From: Eudorina sp. 2006-703-Eu-15
Lineage: Eukaryota > Chlorophyta > Chlorophyceae > Chlamydomonadales > Volvocaceae
Length of the DNA stretch: 64,000 bases
Direction of reading: 5' to 3'
Assembly (NCBI GenBank): GCA_003117195.1
Contig: BDSI01000036.1
Location: forward strand, 271,960-335,959
In this document: positions 11,510 through 22,257 of the stretch, one piece after another
Layout of the letters: each line of letters begins with the position of its first letter
How positions within the stretch are numbered: the first letter of the stretch is position 1
Notes under the pieces: model-generated
What the model saw: only the letters and a program-made list of their open reading frames with translations
Databases searched by the model: none
What the model was told of the DNA's origin: nothing
Position numbers and translations under genes: made by a program

Positions 11510-14500
11510 TGACGAACTCTTTCCGGTGGGTCGTTGACAGCGCTGCCCCCAACCTAGTGAAGCGCCTGAAGCGAGCATGTTTGCGTTGTCAGGGCGTGGA
11601 GGATGTGGACGCCCAGGCAACGCTGCAGCTTCGCGCTGCTCTGGACGCCTTTGACGAAGGCGTGTTCGAGTTCCACAACAGGGCGGCACATGCTGGTGGC
11701 GCGCATGCGGAGACGGGGTGAGGGCTGGGCCGGACTCCATCGTTCGGTCCTTGCACGGGTCAGCTCTGGACACCTGCCGCATGCTTGGCACGAGGGGTGT
11801 GCGTCCCCTAGCTTCCACGGGAGGAGTGCGGGCCACCGCCGGGGCAGGGAATGGGCTGTTGGCATAGGTGGCAGCTTACCGACGAGGGCGCCTTGTGAGG
11901 CGAACTCCACCAGAGCGGACGTCATCCTGGGCATCGGCTGGTTCCCATCACGCGGGTGGCTCCCTGCCAGTGCGGGCCCGGGGCGGGTCTTCGGCGCGCT
12001 TGTGGTGTTGGTCCGATGCGCAGCAGTGGCGCGATCTGCTCTTCATGGTGAATTGGTGATGAGGCTTCGACTGTCAGCGATGACTTGCGGGACCTACAGT
12101 GACATGTTACATTCGAGGACTGTCGTGCATGGTGGTCATGCTGGTGCAACCCTTGGACAGCTCTCCCTCCCCTTAGTTGTGTGGAGCAAGGGTACCCGGC
12201 GGGACATGTGGGATTCCGCGCCGCGCGCCACGGCCTGCAGGGGCTCATACCCCTGCCCGTGCCCTGTCAAGCAGGGCCCCACGGGCTGGCATGGGGCAAG
12301 GGGGTTATACAGAAACAGCCCCCCAGGGGAAAGGGGGAAACGGCCCCCCTTGCCCTGACTCAACAGACGATCTGTCGTCGTTTGACCGACTTTGACCGAC
12401 TGTGGTGCGCGTGTCCTGCCCGCCGTCAGGGCCAAGGCGCATGGAGGGCGGGGGCAGCGGCGCACCCGGCGGGAGCAGGTGCGCGTGCGGCAGGGTTGGT
12501 GCTGCGGGTGTACGGCGTGGGTTGCCTCTGGGCGCGGCATCCGGTGGCATCATCTTTCTCGCAGTCACATGCCGCGCCCGCTTTTGTTGCCTGCGGGTTC
12601 TCCCAGGCTTACGCCAGCCGCATCCCAGAGGACCGCCAGTTCTTTCGGCCCGTGGAGGTGCAGAGCGCCGAGTGGGCAGCGTTCAAGCCGCACCTGTGGC
12701 TGAGGGGCCGGCAGGTGAGCGACGGGGTGTGCGGGGGGGGGGGGTCGCGGAGGGATGCGGCGTGTTGACTGGGCACTGGGAACTGGGTACTGGGTACTGG
12801 GTGGAATCAAAGGCGACGATTGTGTTACTAATTGGGCCATGTAAGAACAAAGGCGTAACCCGGGATGACTCGGGGCTGTAAGCCTGGCTTACAGACCAGG
12901 CCTGCCGTTGGCCAAGGGCTGCGAACCCAGCGCGCTGAGGGCGTGTATGTGTGTATGGTAGCATGTTGCGCCTGCCCTGTGCTGCGCGCCGGCGGCCACC
13001 GGGCGCTCATTGGCACGGAGGGTATGGGACCCTTCGATTATTGGTCACGCAACCCCGGGTGGAGAGCTGGCGCTCTGCGACCGGGTGTGTCTTCATAATT
13101 GTCGGCGAGCAAACCCACATGCCGAGGGTTTGTTCCGCACCCGCGCCCCGGTGTGTAGAGCGCAGACATCCGGTCCTGTACGCGTGCGTGTGTGTCTAAG
13201 AAAGGAGCCACCCCGACCCAACCCAGGTGCAGATATACTTACCATATAACCGTGCGTGTGTGTATGCGTGGCCGCACGGGCCGATCCACCGGCACTGCAG
13301 CACAAGGTCTCCGTTCCTTTTGTCCTCTCACTGCCTGAGGACCTCTGGCTTACCGTACCTTGACGGCCCCGAATGCGCAGATCCCGCACCCCGAGTCCCA
13401 CGGCCACCCGCACCCGTACGCGCAGCTCCACACGCCACTACCACCACACCCACCAGCACCGACTTCCACAGCTGCGCACCCCGGCGCCAGCCCGCTCCCG
13501 GGGTCCAAAGCCGGCAGTCCGGCGGCGGCGGCGGGGTCGCCGGGCGAGCTGTGTTTGCGGGGCAGTAAGATGCGCCTCGCCTCGCCACCCGCGGGGACAG
13601 ACGTGAGTCGCTGGGCGGGGGCTGTGATGGGCTGTGATGGGTCATGAGGGGCCGTGAGGGGCTGTGATGCGCCGTTCGAAGGGGTGCCGGCAGTCGGAGT
13701 GTGCGTCGGGCCTCCGGGGCCGCAGCGCCCCTTCCGGAAGGAGCAGTTGTTGACGGGGGGGAGGGGGGGCCGGGGAGGGTATTGCTCGTGGGATGGGCTC
13801 CACCCGGCCCTCCTCCCGCGCGTTGCACCCAGTCATCACAGGCCCCCCCGGGTACTCAAGTCACCCCTCCGCAGTCAGCCCCGCGGCTGCGCCCACAGCG
13901 GCCCAGCCCCAGCTCCCTTCGCTCCATCAGCGGCTGTCTCCTCGCGGGCTCGCGGTGTGTCTACCTCTAGGGGCGGACGCCCCTCCCATCCCCATCCATT
14001 CCATGTGCCTACCCATTCCCCATACGGTACCCGCATATGTCGATAAAGACAGCGAAACCGCGAAACGTATGGTCACCGACGGGTCACCGACGGGTCACCG
14101 AATGGTCACCGAATGGTCACCGAATGGTCACCGAATGGTCACCGAATGGTCACCGAATGGTCACCGAATAGTCACCGAATGGTCACCGAATGGTCACCGA
14201 ATGGTCACCGAATGGTCACCGAAACCCCTCCTCCATAACCCGCACCCCACCCGCGGCACCGTGGTTCTGTAGGTGGGCCGGGAGGAGGTGCTGGCGGCGG
14301 AGGGGACGTTCGAGGAGGTGTTTGTCGTACAGCATGACGAGTGGGAGGCCCACGTGCCCGCGCACCTGCGACGGCGGCGGGGGCGGCCGCGGGACGAAAA
14401 GGCCGTCGCCATAGGCCTGCCGCCCGTGGAGCCCAAGAGCGCCGTACTGTACGACATCGCGGAGACGGTGCGCGGCCGTGTGCTGCTTGTGCTTTGGACC

Positions 14501-17500
14501 GTGGGACAGCGGCGGTGTGCTCTTGCCTGTGTGTGCGTCCGCCGCATCACTTTGCCGAGATGACGCACAGCTGCGACAAAGGTGAACTCACTCACGGGTG
14601 AGTGAGTTCACCCGTGTTGTTTACCTTACCCATCAACACACAGGAGTGAGTGGACAGTGGATAAGCGGGTTTCAGCGTTCAGATACCTCTAGAGGCCACT
14701 CGTGCATGAATGGCTGAATGCTCGCGGACTGCCTTGCCCCGCTCTGCACCATGCAAGTCGCTTCCACGGAGCTTCCACGGAGCTACGCCACCGGGCTAGG
14801 GGACTGGGGCCGGGACCAAGAGGGCCGAACCCGGTGGTGGGTGCGTCTAAAGCGCTCACTTGTTGTGGGTGCATCGCCGCATGTGACCGGCTCTCGTCCC
14901 TCGCCCTGCGCACCGCACCGCAGCTGCTGCCGGAGCTCTGGTCACGTCTGGCGCCGCTCCTGGCGCCGCTGCTGGTGCGACTGGCGGCGGAGCGGCGCGA
15001 GCAGTCCGCCGCCGGCGGCACGCGCGCCTCGGCGGCCTTCCGCGGCGGCGGCACCGCCGGCCGCGGCGGCGGCGGCGGCGGCCGCCTAGGCGGTGGCGGC
15101 GGCGGCGGCGAGTTTGAGATCATCACTTTCAGTTCTGGGGAGGATGAAGCTGCCAGTGGCGAGATTCTAATGGGCGGGAGCAATCTGATGGGGCTGGGGG
15201 GCGTGGGCGATGATGGCGAGGGGTACGGAGATTACGGCAGCAGGTGGCCCGGCAATCACGGCGGTGACTGCGACTCGGACGGGGCGTACGACCGTTTCGC
15301 GGCGGCGGCGGCGGCGCAGCCGCGCAGCGGGATGCAGTCCTTCCGCAGCGGCGACCGGGACAGCATCCTGGAGTGTGAATCGTACGACAGCGACGGGGAG
15401 ATGTATCGGCTGGGCGGCGGCGACGACGGTGGTGGTCGGATCGTCAGCCCGCCGTACTCACCAACGGGGGGCGCTAAGCTGATACCTCCTGCAGCGGGGA
15501 GCGCCGCAGCCGCGGCGGCGGCGACGGCGTCAGCGGCGGCGGCCGGTGGCGGCGGTCGTATTCCGCCGCCAGGCCCGCCGCCGGTGCTGCCTCGGGACCT
15601 GCTGCCGCCTGACTCGGCCCTGGCGGCGGCGCCGCTGGCGCGTGGCGCGCCTTCGCTGCTGCGGCCGTCGGTTCCGCCGGTGGCGCAGCCGTCCCCCTCC
15701 GGCGCGCCGCCCCTATCGCCCCTCACCTCGCCCTCCCAGTCCAACCCCCACTCGCGAACCCACTCGCTCTCCCAGGCGCAGCAGCGCTTCTCCTACAGCG
15801 GCGACGCAGGCCCTGCCGCGCCGCCGCTGGGGCCGCCGCCGCCCCCGCCGCTGGCGCCGCTGCACGTCCCGCTGGGCTCCCCGCGGGGCCCGACTGCACC
15901 AGGCTGCTCGGGGCACGGCTCACCGGGGCCACAGCCGCTGTGCCTGGTGGCGCAGCAACTGCTCGTCGGGCCGCTCCCGACGGCGACGACGGCAGCGGCA
16001 GCGGCGCCGGCCCAGCCGGCCGGGGTGCTGCAGCCCTCCTCTGAGACGCTGGCGCTGATGGGCCTAGGGGCCTTGAGAGTCCCGGCTGTAGCAGCCGGAG
16101 GCGGTGTGCCGCCCCCGGGGCACGTCCTGGCGCTACAGCCGCACCACCACCTCCATCAGGCGTACCTATCGTCTCCGGCGCTGCAGGCGGCGCAGCCGCC
16201 GCCGGGGCAGCCGCAGCAGCTGCAGCACTCTCATTCGCACTCGCAGCACCAGCTGCAGGTGCAGGCGGCGGCAGCGGCGGCAGGACCCACCGCGGCGGCG
16301 GCGGCGGCGGCGCCGCCGCCACCGCCGCCACCGCCGTCGGGTGCGCTGATGCCGCGACGCGTGCCGTCCCTCAGTTTGGTGTCGGTCCCGCCGCCGTACA
16401 CGGGCAGCGGTGGCGCTAATGCGGCGGGATCGGGGCACTCGTCAGGGCCGGCGGGGGCGTTTGAGGTACGGCGGCCGCAGGAGAGCTCGTGGTTATTGTC
16501 CGGCCCCTCGTGAGGTGGTCCGATGTGTGGATTTGCTGCGTGTTCCTGGCTGGCCGGAGCGGCTGGGTCACAGCGCGTCAGAGACCACCGCACTGCGACG
16601 GCGTCTCTACCCGTCTTTCCGGGTGTGCTGCAGGACGGGATGGTTCTGGAATCTGAATGCTGCCTGGCTCCGAAAGGCAAAACTTGACTCCCCGTTTGTT
16701 GTCATTTTGGCCCCCAGCAGGTCGGCAGCAAGCAACAGCTGCAGCAGCAACAGCAGCAGCCGCGACTGGGCGGCGGCGGCGGCGGTGGCGGCGGAAGCTT
16801 CGGGTGCGTGCGTGGGTGGGCTGGCTGCGACCTGCGGGCCCCTCCACACACACAAACACACACACACACACACACAAAAATACCCGCGCTGATCTCATGT
16901 GCCGCTGCGAGCCTGTGCTGGGCCTGCGGGCTGCGCCTCCTTGTTCGACTGGTGGTCCCTTGTAGTTGCGTTGCTCTGACGGGGCCGAAGGGACGAATCT
17001 CAGGAAATGCGGCTCCCCTGGGGCTTTTAGGTGTTGGCCCGGGGGGCACTCGGTTGCCCAAGTGCTGACGCCAAGCGTTTGCGGTTCGACACAACATGTG
17101 TTGGTCCCCGGTAACTGGTCTGGCCAGTGTAACCCCCGCACCCTCCGTCATGCCCGGATAACCCGCGCCAGGCCCATGAGCTCGCCATCCCCGGTCGCGG
17201 CGCTCACCCATCACTCGCGATTCCTGGGAGTGCCGCCGCCGGCGCCGCCGGGAGGCCCGGCCGGAACCGCGGCGGCAGCTGGCGGCGGCGGCGGCGGCGG
17301 GGGCGGCTCGCCGACGCGCCTGCGCAACGCCGGAGTTGGCGGCGGCGGCGGCGGTGGCGGCACGGGACCGGCGGGTGCCGTCGGCGTGGGCGCCGCCGCC
17401 GCCGCCGCCGCCAACACCCCCGGCGGCATCGCGGCCGCCACGTCCACTCGCGGCCGGCTGGGCAACCCGAATGCCAGTGGCGGCCACCATTCGGTGCATC

Positions 17501-18638
17501 TGATGCCGCTGCGCGGGGCTGCCGGCGCAGCGGCGCCGAGCGGCCCGCCTGGGACGCAGCAGGTACCGGCGCTGGCGGCGGGTTCTTCCGCTGTGGTCTC
17601 CGCCGCCCCGTCCGGGCTCAGCCGCAAGATGTCCGGGGAGCTGCTGGCCGGCCGCAGCAGCTCCTCACTGTCCGGATTCATGGAGGTGAGGGGTGGGCAC
17701 GTTTGTCGGTTTGTGGTCTTGGCGGACGTAAGGCTGACGTAAGGGGTGGACGTGTTTGCGATTTCGCTGTCTTGGTTGACAACTCTGGGCATAAAGAGCG
17801 GCTGCCGGCAACGTAAAGCGGCTGCGGCGCCGGACGGTATGCAGGTGGAGGGGTTGAAGGTTTTAGGGGGGTCGCTTGGGTGGGTGGGATTTGGGTGGGA
17901 TTTGGGTGGGGTAGGGTCACAACCGGCGACAGAGATCTTAGCTTCCTAGGCGGCGGGCGTGTGTCCTGGAGAGGGATCTCCGAGCATCACGGCTCAGAAG
18001 CGTCCACCGCCGCTGCGTCGTCAATGGGGCCAGCCACCCGCGCCGCCCCTTACTGACCCCGCGGATGACCCGGTCCGCCTCCTGCCGGCGGCCCGGCTGG
18101 CCGGCGGCCCGTACGCCCGCCAGAGGCTACCAGCTGTATGCAGCCGCTCCCTGCACTGCACCGCTGATCCGCGATCGGACCTCCACCTACCTCCACCTAC
18201 CTCATGCACGCGACTGACCGGCCTCGCCTGCGCGCCCTTCGCCCCCTCGGGCCACACCTCGCCGCACTGCCCGTCCCTCGCCCCTCTTGATGTGGTGTCC
18301 CCCGGCCCCCCGGACAGACGCAGCCATTGCAGCAGCCATCACAACAACAACCGGGGCAGCACATGTCCCGCCGCTCCAACGGGTCCCGAACCAGTCCCCT
18401 CAGGAAGACCTCACAAGGCGCGCCGGCGGCGGCGGCAGCCGCCGCCGGCTCACAGGCGCCGCCGCCGGGGGCCGCAGCCAGCGGCGGCGCCGCCGTCGGG
18501 TTATCTACGGCTGCCAGCGCGGGTTCCGCCGCCGCCGCCGCTGCCGCCGCCGGCCGGAAGCTGCCGGCGCTATCGCCCTCACGGACGGCCCTGAACGTGG
18601 GCGGCAGCTCCAGTGGAAGCGGGGCGGGTGTGCCTTGA
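11510..18638 (+). CDS. Large unrecognised protein with Ala/Gly/Pro/Ser-rich disordered regions
   Basis: I do not recognise this family. Exon-like blocks with good splice sites are about 11,510-11,717 (charged, helical: NLVKRLKRACLRC, then LDAFDEGVFEFHNRAA), 12,607-12,714 (RIPEDRQFFRPVEVQSAEWA), 13,381-13,602 (His/Pro-rich), 14,273-14,500 (TFEEVFVVQHDEWEAHVPAH; SAVLYDIAETVRGRVLLVLW), 14,924-16,465, 16,721-16,803, 17,172-17,685 and 18,318-18,638. From 12,607 on, phases agree. The join of the first block to the second is out of phase, so an exon or a different edge is missing, and no in-frame ATG was found. The first 14 kb blocks look folded. The 514-codon exon and what follows are low complexity (poly-Gly, poly-Ala, Pro, Gln) with an acidic island near 15,360-15,410. 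The stop at 18,638 is used here, but a donor just before it (about 18,627) could lead to further exons near 20.2-20.7 kb. Confidence 0.6.
11940..12118 (+). repeat. Dispersed repeat family R3, copy 1
   Basis: Closely similar to 50,427-50,601 and, inverted, to about 57,286-57,440. Shared blocks include a GTGGGCCCGGGG-type segment, a TGGTGA..GAGGCTTCG segment and a terminal CGATGAC..TGTTACAT segment. It lies between the first two exon blocks of the unrecognised gene. Confidence 0.6.
13211..13252 (+). repeat. Dispersed repeat family R4, copy 1
   Basis: Segment with CCCGACC.AACCCAGG followed by ATATACTTACCATATAACC. Near-identical copies lie at 49,865-49,917 and 55,085-55,132, all in this orientation and each preceded by a GT-rich stretch. 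It sits in an intron. Confidence 0.6.
14071..14223. repeat. 11-bp minisatellite (GGTCACCGAAT)n
   Basis: About 14 near-perfect copies in direct tandem within the intron ending at the 14,273 acceptor. The first copies carry GACG in place of GAAT. It would translate as an 11-residue repeat, but it lies outside the phase-consistent exons. Confidence 0.85.
14581..14612. repeat. Perfect 15-bp inverted repeat
   Basis: Arms 14,581-14,595 and 14,598-14,612 are exact reverse complements (GGTGAACTCACTCAC and its complement) with a 2-bp centre, inside the 14,501-14,923 intron. It would form a cruciform or a tight RNA hairpin. Confidence 0.85.
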
Positions 18639-21600
18639 GGTTGACTTCTCGAGGGGCGCCCGGAGCGGCGCTGAGAGGCGCTGATGGGTGGGGGAGGGTT
18701 GCGTGCCGGTGGCGGCAAGGTGTGGGTTCATCGCAGTGTGAAGGAATGGATGGATGGGTGGATGAGCGACGGGGATCCTTTGCGTTCGTGGCGCTTCTTG
18801 ATGGTGCGCGTCGCCGGTTCGTCGCCCGAGCACTGCTGACACCTGCTTCCCGTGCTTCAACGGCCCCCTACGACGTGTGCGTCCGCAAGTAGCCCGCCCT
18901 GGGCGGCGACAGGGACTGCGAACCAACCTGGGCATAAGGGGGAGACCGCTGACTGCGGAGCTCAGTCCGCAAGCCGCGAGGCGGCAGAGACCGTTGGAGT
19001 TGGATCGTTGTCGTTGGGCGGGGATCGGTGTTGGTGGTGGTGCTGGTGGTGGTGGTGCTGGTGGTGGTTTTGCGGTGTGTAGAAAATGGCGGGCATGGCA
19101 GGCACGGATCCCTGTGGTAGAACTGGGTGGGTTTGGACGGTGGGCGCCGGTGTCGCAACTCGCATTCGAGTACCCGTTTGGTGTGGTGTGGTGGCGTGGG
19201 CCGGCTGGTTGCCCTGTGGTATGGGTCAGGTGCAGGCGAAGAAGGAAGATCGGATCGGCGTGCTGGTCAAGAACTGGACATTGCTGTGTGTGCAGGTGTA
19301 TGCGTACCCCCAAACCAAACCATAATTGTCAGCCCGCATCGAGAAGCCGTACTGCCGTACAGGACACCGTACAGGACACCGCAACCAGCTGCCGCGGGCA
19401 CTGCTCCATCCACTGAGTTTCTTGAGCCCTAGCTCCCTTGGGTACCGGGGCTGTCCCACATCGAAGCCATGAACGCCATGTCTCAAGGTTTGGTACTCGC
19501 ACAGCAGGCCAGGTGCACCGTGGCAAGGTCGTCTGGGGAGCCTGTGGCTTCGTTTTCTTCCGCTTGGCTTCCACCACCCCTTCTACCTGACTGGATGGGG
19601 AGAGGGAGGCCACTGCCGTCCGAGCAGCAGGGGCATGCCTCTTGGGATAGTCAAGATACCACCGGTTTGGCGGTTTCGGGGACGTGTTTTCACATCGATG
19701 TTAAGGAACCAGCAGCCCCCACCTGACTCAGGTACCTGGCTGTGTACTTTGTTCCCCGCGCAAACAGGCCATCGCGTCATGGACTTGGAGGGGTTCCTAG
19801 GGGCGCGGGGTGTATCAAGGGCAAGATGATCGTAACGCGCTTGGAGCGCTCTTGGTCTTCTCTTAACTTTTCTTCGCGCTGTTGCTGTGCAAGTATGTTT
19901 CGGCTCGCGTGTTTGTGGTCGCGGCAGACCGCAGACGCGCGCCCATGTCACGGCACGGTACCACATGTCACGGCACGGTACCACATGTCACGGCACGGTA
20001 CCACATGTCACGGCACGGTACCACATGCCACGGCACGGTACCACATGTCACGGCACGGTACCACATGTCACGGCACGGTACCACATGTCACGGTACGGTA
20101 CCACACAACCGTTGACATGCACAACACCCCGAAGACAGCGTGGCAGCTGCCGCCGCTGCAGCGGCGGTGGTGCCCAGTGGTCGGGGCGCCGCAACGTGTT
20201 ACTCCGATCGCCGTCCGGCATATCTGCTGCTGCCGCTGCCGGGCGGCCGATAGCCGGACGGCAGCAGCGGTCCCCCGGGCGCGGGTACCGGCGGCTCCTG
20301 GGGCCGGCGCAGCTGCCCCCGGGGGGCTCCTCTGCAAGGGAGGGCCTCCAGCGGCGGGCTCCTCTGCAAGGGAATGCCTCCTCTGCGACGCCTGTCGTAC
20401 CCGGGAGGAACGATAACGACTGTGTTGTGTCCGGGGGAAAGGGAGGACGGAGGAGGATTTGTGCGGGTGGGTGTGGGTGGGTGGGGGCGCCGGGGGATGG
20501 GACATGGGAGGGGGGTGGTGACGGTTGGCAGGCCCGCCTGTGGGAACGGAGTGGATCGCTTGTGAACGCCGGAAGGGGCCAGGTTCAATCTCAGCCAGGC
20601 CCATCCGCAGGCGCCAAGCCCGTGGGGTCAAAGGATGGGTTGGCGGACGCAGTAGCAGCCGCACGAACTGTAACACCCTCCATGTGCGGTGTGGTGGTTC
20701 CCGACAGCGGCGGCTTCGAGTGTGTCGGCGTGTGATGGCCGCCTTCAAGCTCAAGCGCCATCACAGCAAGGCGGTTCCCGCCCGGCCAGTCCCACTGTCT
20801 CGCGCCCCTCTGCAGCCCCTGACAAGTGCATGCCGACCCGATGCTGACCCGATGCCGACCCACACGCGCCCGGGGCCGCGGGCATGTGGGGTAGGCCCCG
20901 GGTCGCTCCTGGGTCCGAAGGAAGGAGAGGGCGGAGGCATGGGCGGTGCTAGAGGCCACCGGAGACCACCAAGCTAAGGCTGGGGTCTGTGTTGATCATG
21001 CAGGACCAACTGGCAACACAATGATAAATTTCCCGGGACTACCCCCTTTTTGGTTTCATGCCGCGGTTTCGACCGACAGTAATCTGCATGAGCATTAATG
21101 CTGTCGTAGTTTGCGCCAAGCCCTGCAGGGCCCTGTCCCTCACTTCCAAGTTGACGGTATTTCCTGGTATTTCAACACGACTGGGCCAACACGACTGCAT
21201 CCTGCTGCTGCACCTAGGTGTTGCTCCTCATAAGCACTGAATTCAGATATTTGGAAAATACAAATATGCCGTAGTTAACATGCTTGCCTGGTCCATGCGC
21301 AAAGTGCATCGTGCAAAGCCTTGCAAATTTTCGATACCATAGCAACAAGACATGAATTCAAAACTTGAGTTGTGCAATTGACACCTTCAGGCATCAATTT
21401 GGCGCCAGGATCATAATATGTACATTACTCATGCAGTAGTAATCAATCAAAGAAGTTAACAATACAACTTATACTGATACGATCACCAAATGCGTGTAAA
21501 TATCAGAGCATATGTGTAATCCAGGCTGTCTATACGCTACTGTTGTTCGCGCACCTAACGATTAGTGCGAAGTTCCCCGTCTCATCACAAATATTATGAC

Positions 21601-22009
21601 CCAAGACAATATAGCCATTTATAAAAATCAAAGTTGTAATTTCATTCCACTTGTGCACTTATAACTGTTTGCTGGAGATATTGCGCACCAAACTTGACAA
21701 TGTCACGTACAGAGGGTTCACGTTTCCTGACGATTCGTCGCAGTTTTCAGAATGTCGGACGCGCATAATGAGAATAATCTTATAATACGGCTAACTGATA
21801 AAAAACTTCACGATTCTTCATGCGCAAGGCACAGTTGCTACCGTTTGCGGCGGTTTAACTCGCAAACTGTCTCGAGTCGAGTCCGACAGTTGCGTCGTGC
21901 AAGTACACAGCGAACAGAGGGCTCCTCACGCCCAAAGTAGACAAATATGGAGCAGACTGTTGTCATGGCCAGACTCAGTCCCTGGTGTGCACGCTGCGCT
22001 CAAGCAGGT
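18639..22009. other. Gene-free stretch with possible extra 3' exons
   Basis: No conserved protein was recognised. Two blocks look faintly coding: 20,184-20,430 (Ala/Pro/Gly/Arg-rich, open in two frames) and about 20,595-20,736 (after an AG, ending SMCGVVVPDSGGFECVGV and a stop). They could be 3' exons of the preceding gene. From about 21,240 to 21,720 the base composition becomes clearly AT-richer, with TGTAA motifs near 21,487 and 21,517, consistent with a 3' end followed by intergenic DNA. Confidence 0.35.
19944..20105. repeat. 20-bp tandem repeat, eight copies
   Basis: Unit CATGTCACGGCACGGTACCA repeated eight times with only a few substitutions. Each unit contains the palindrome GGTACC. 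It lies downstream of the unrecognised gene and is open in several frames, but that follows from its periodicity. Confidence 0.9.
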
Positions 22010-22010
22010 T

Positions 22011-22018
22011 ATTTAAGG
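22011..22018 (+). promoter_or_regulatory. Candidate TATA box of the first WSC/discoidin gene
   Basis: TATTTAAG lies about 240 bp before the chosen start codon and at the edge of an AT-richer stretch. Position and sequence fit a core promoter; the transcription start was not determined. Confidence 0.35.
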
Positions 22019-22257
22019 CCTGCAGCTGGGTAGCGCCTTGACAGGCCGTCAGGCTCTGTTTAAGCGCCCCGCCATCCAACCAAAGTCGCGACGACTTGGA
22101 GACATTCACACGTGAAATTCCAACTCATAATTTATCACGTTTTCGAACTCTGCCATTTTATTTCAGCTCATTCCGCAACATGCCGCCTCGGCGGCAGCTA
22201 CTGCCACATTTGCAGCTATCCTTGGACAGCCATCGGCGCTCGCAGCTCTCGCATCCA

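Noticed and set aside
12230..12310. GC-rich inverted repeat (GCCCGTGCCCTG / CAGGGCCCCACGGGC) as a terminator or regulatory hairpin
   Set aside because: It is imperfect and short, in very GC-rich intron DNA where such pairing is common; a bacterial-type terminator makes no sense here.
14071..14223. The 11-bp array as a coding 11-residue repeat
   Set aside because: The flanking exons are phase 0 at 13,602 and 14,273 and splice cleanly without it.
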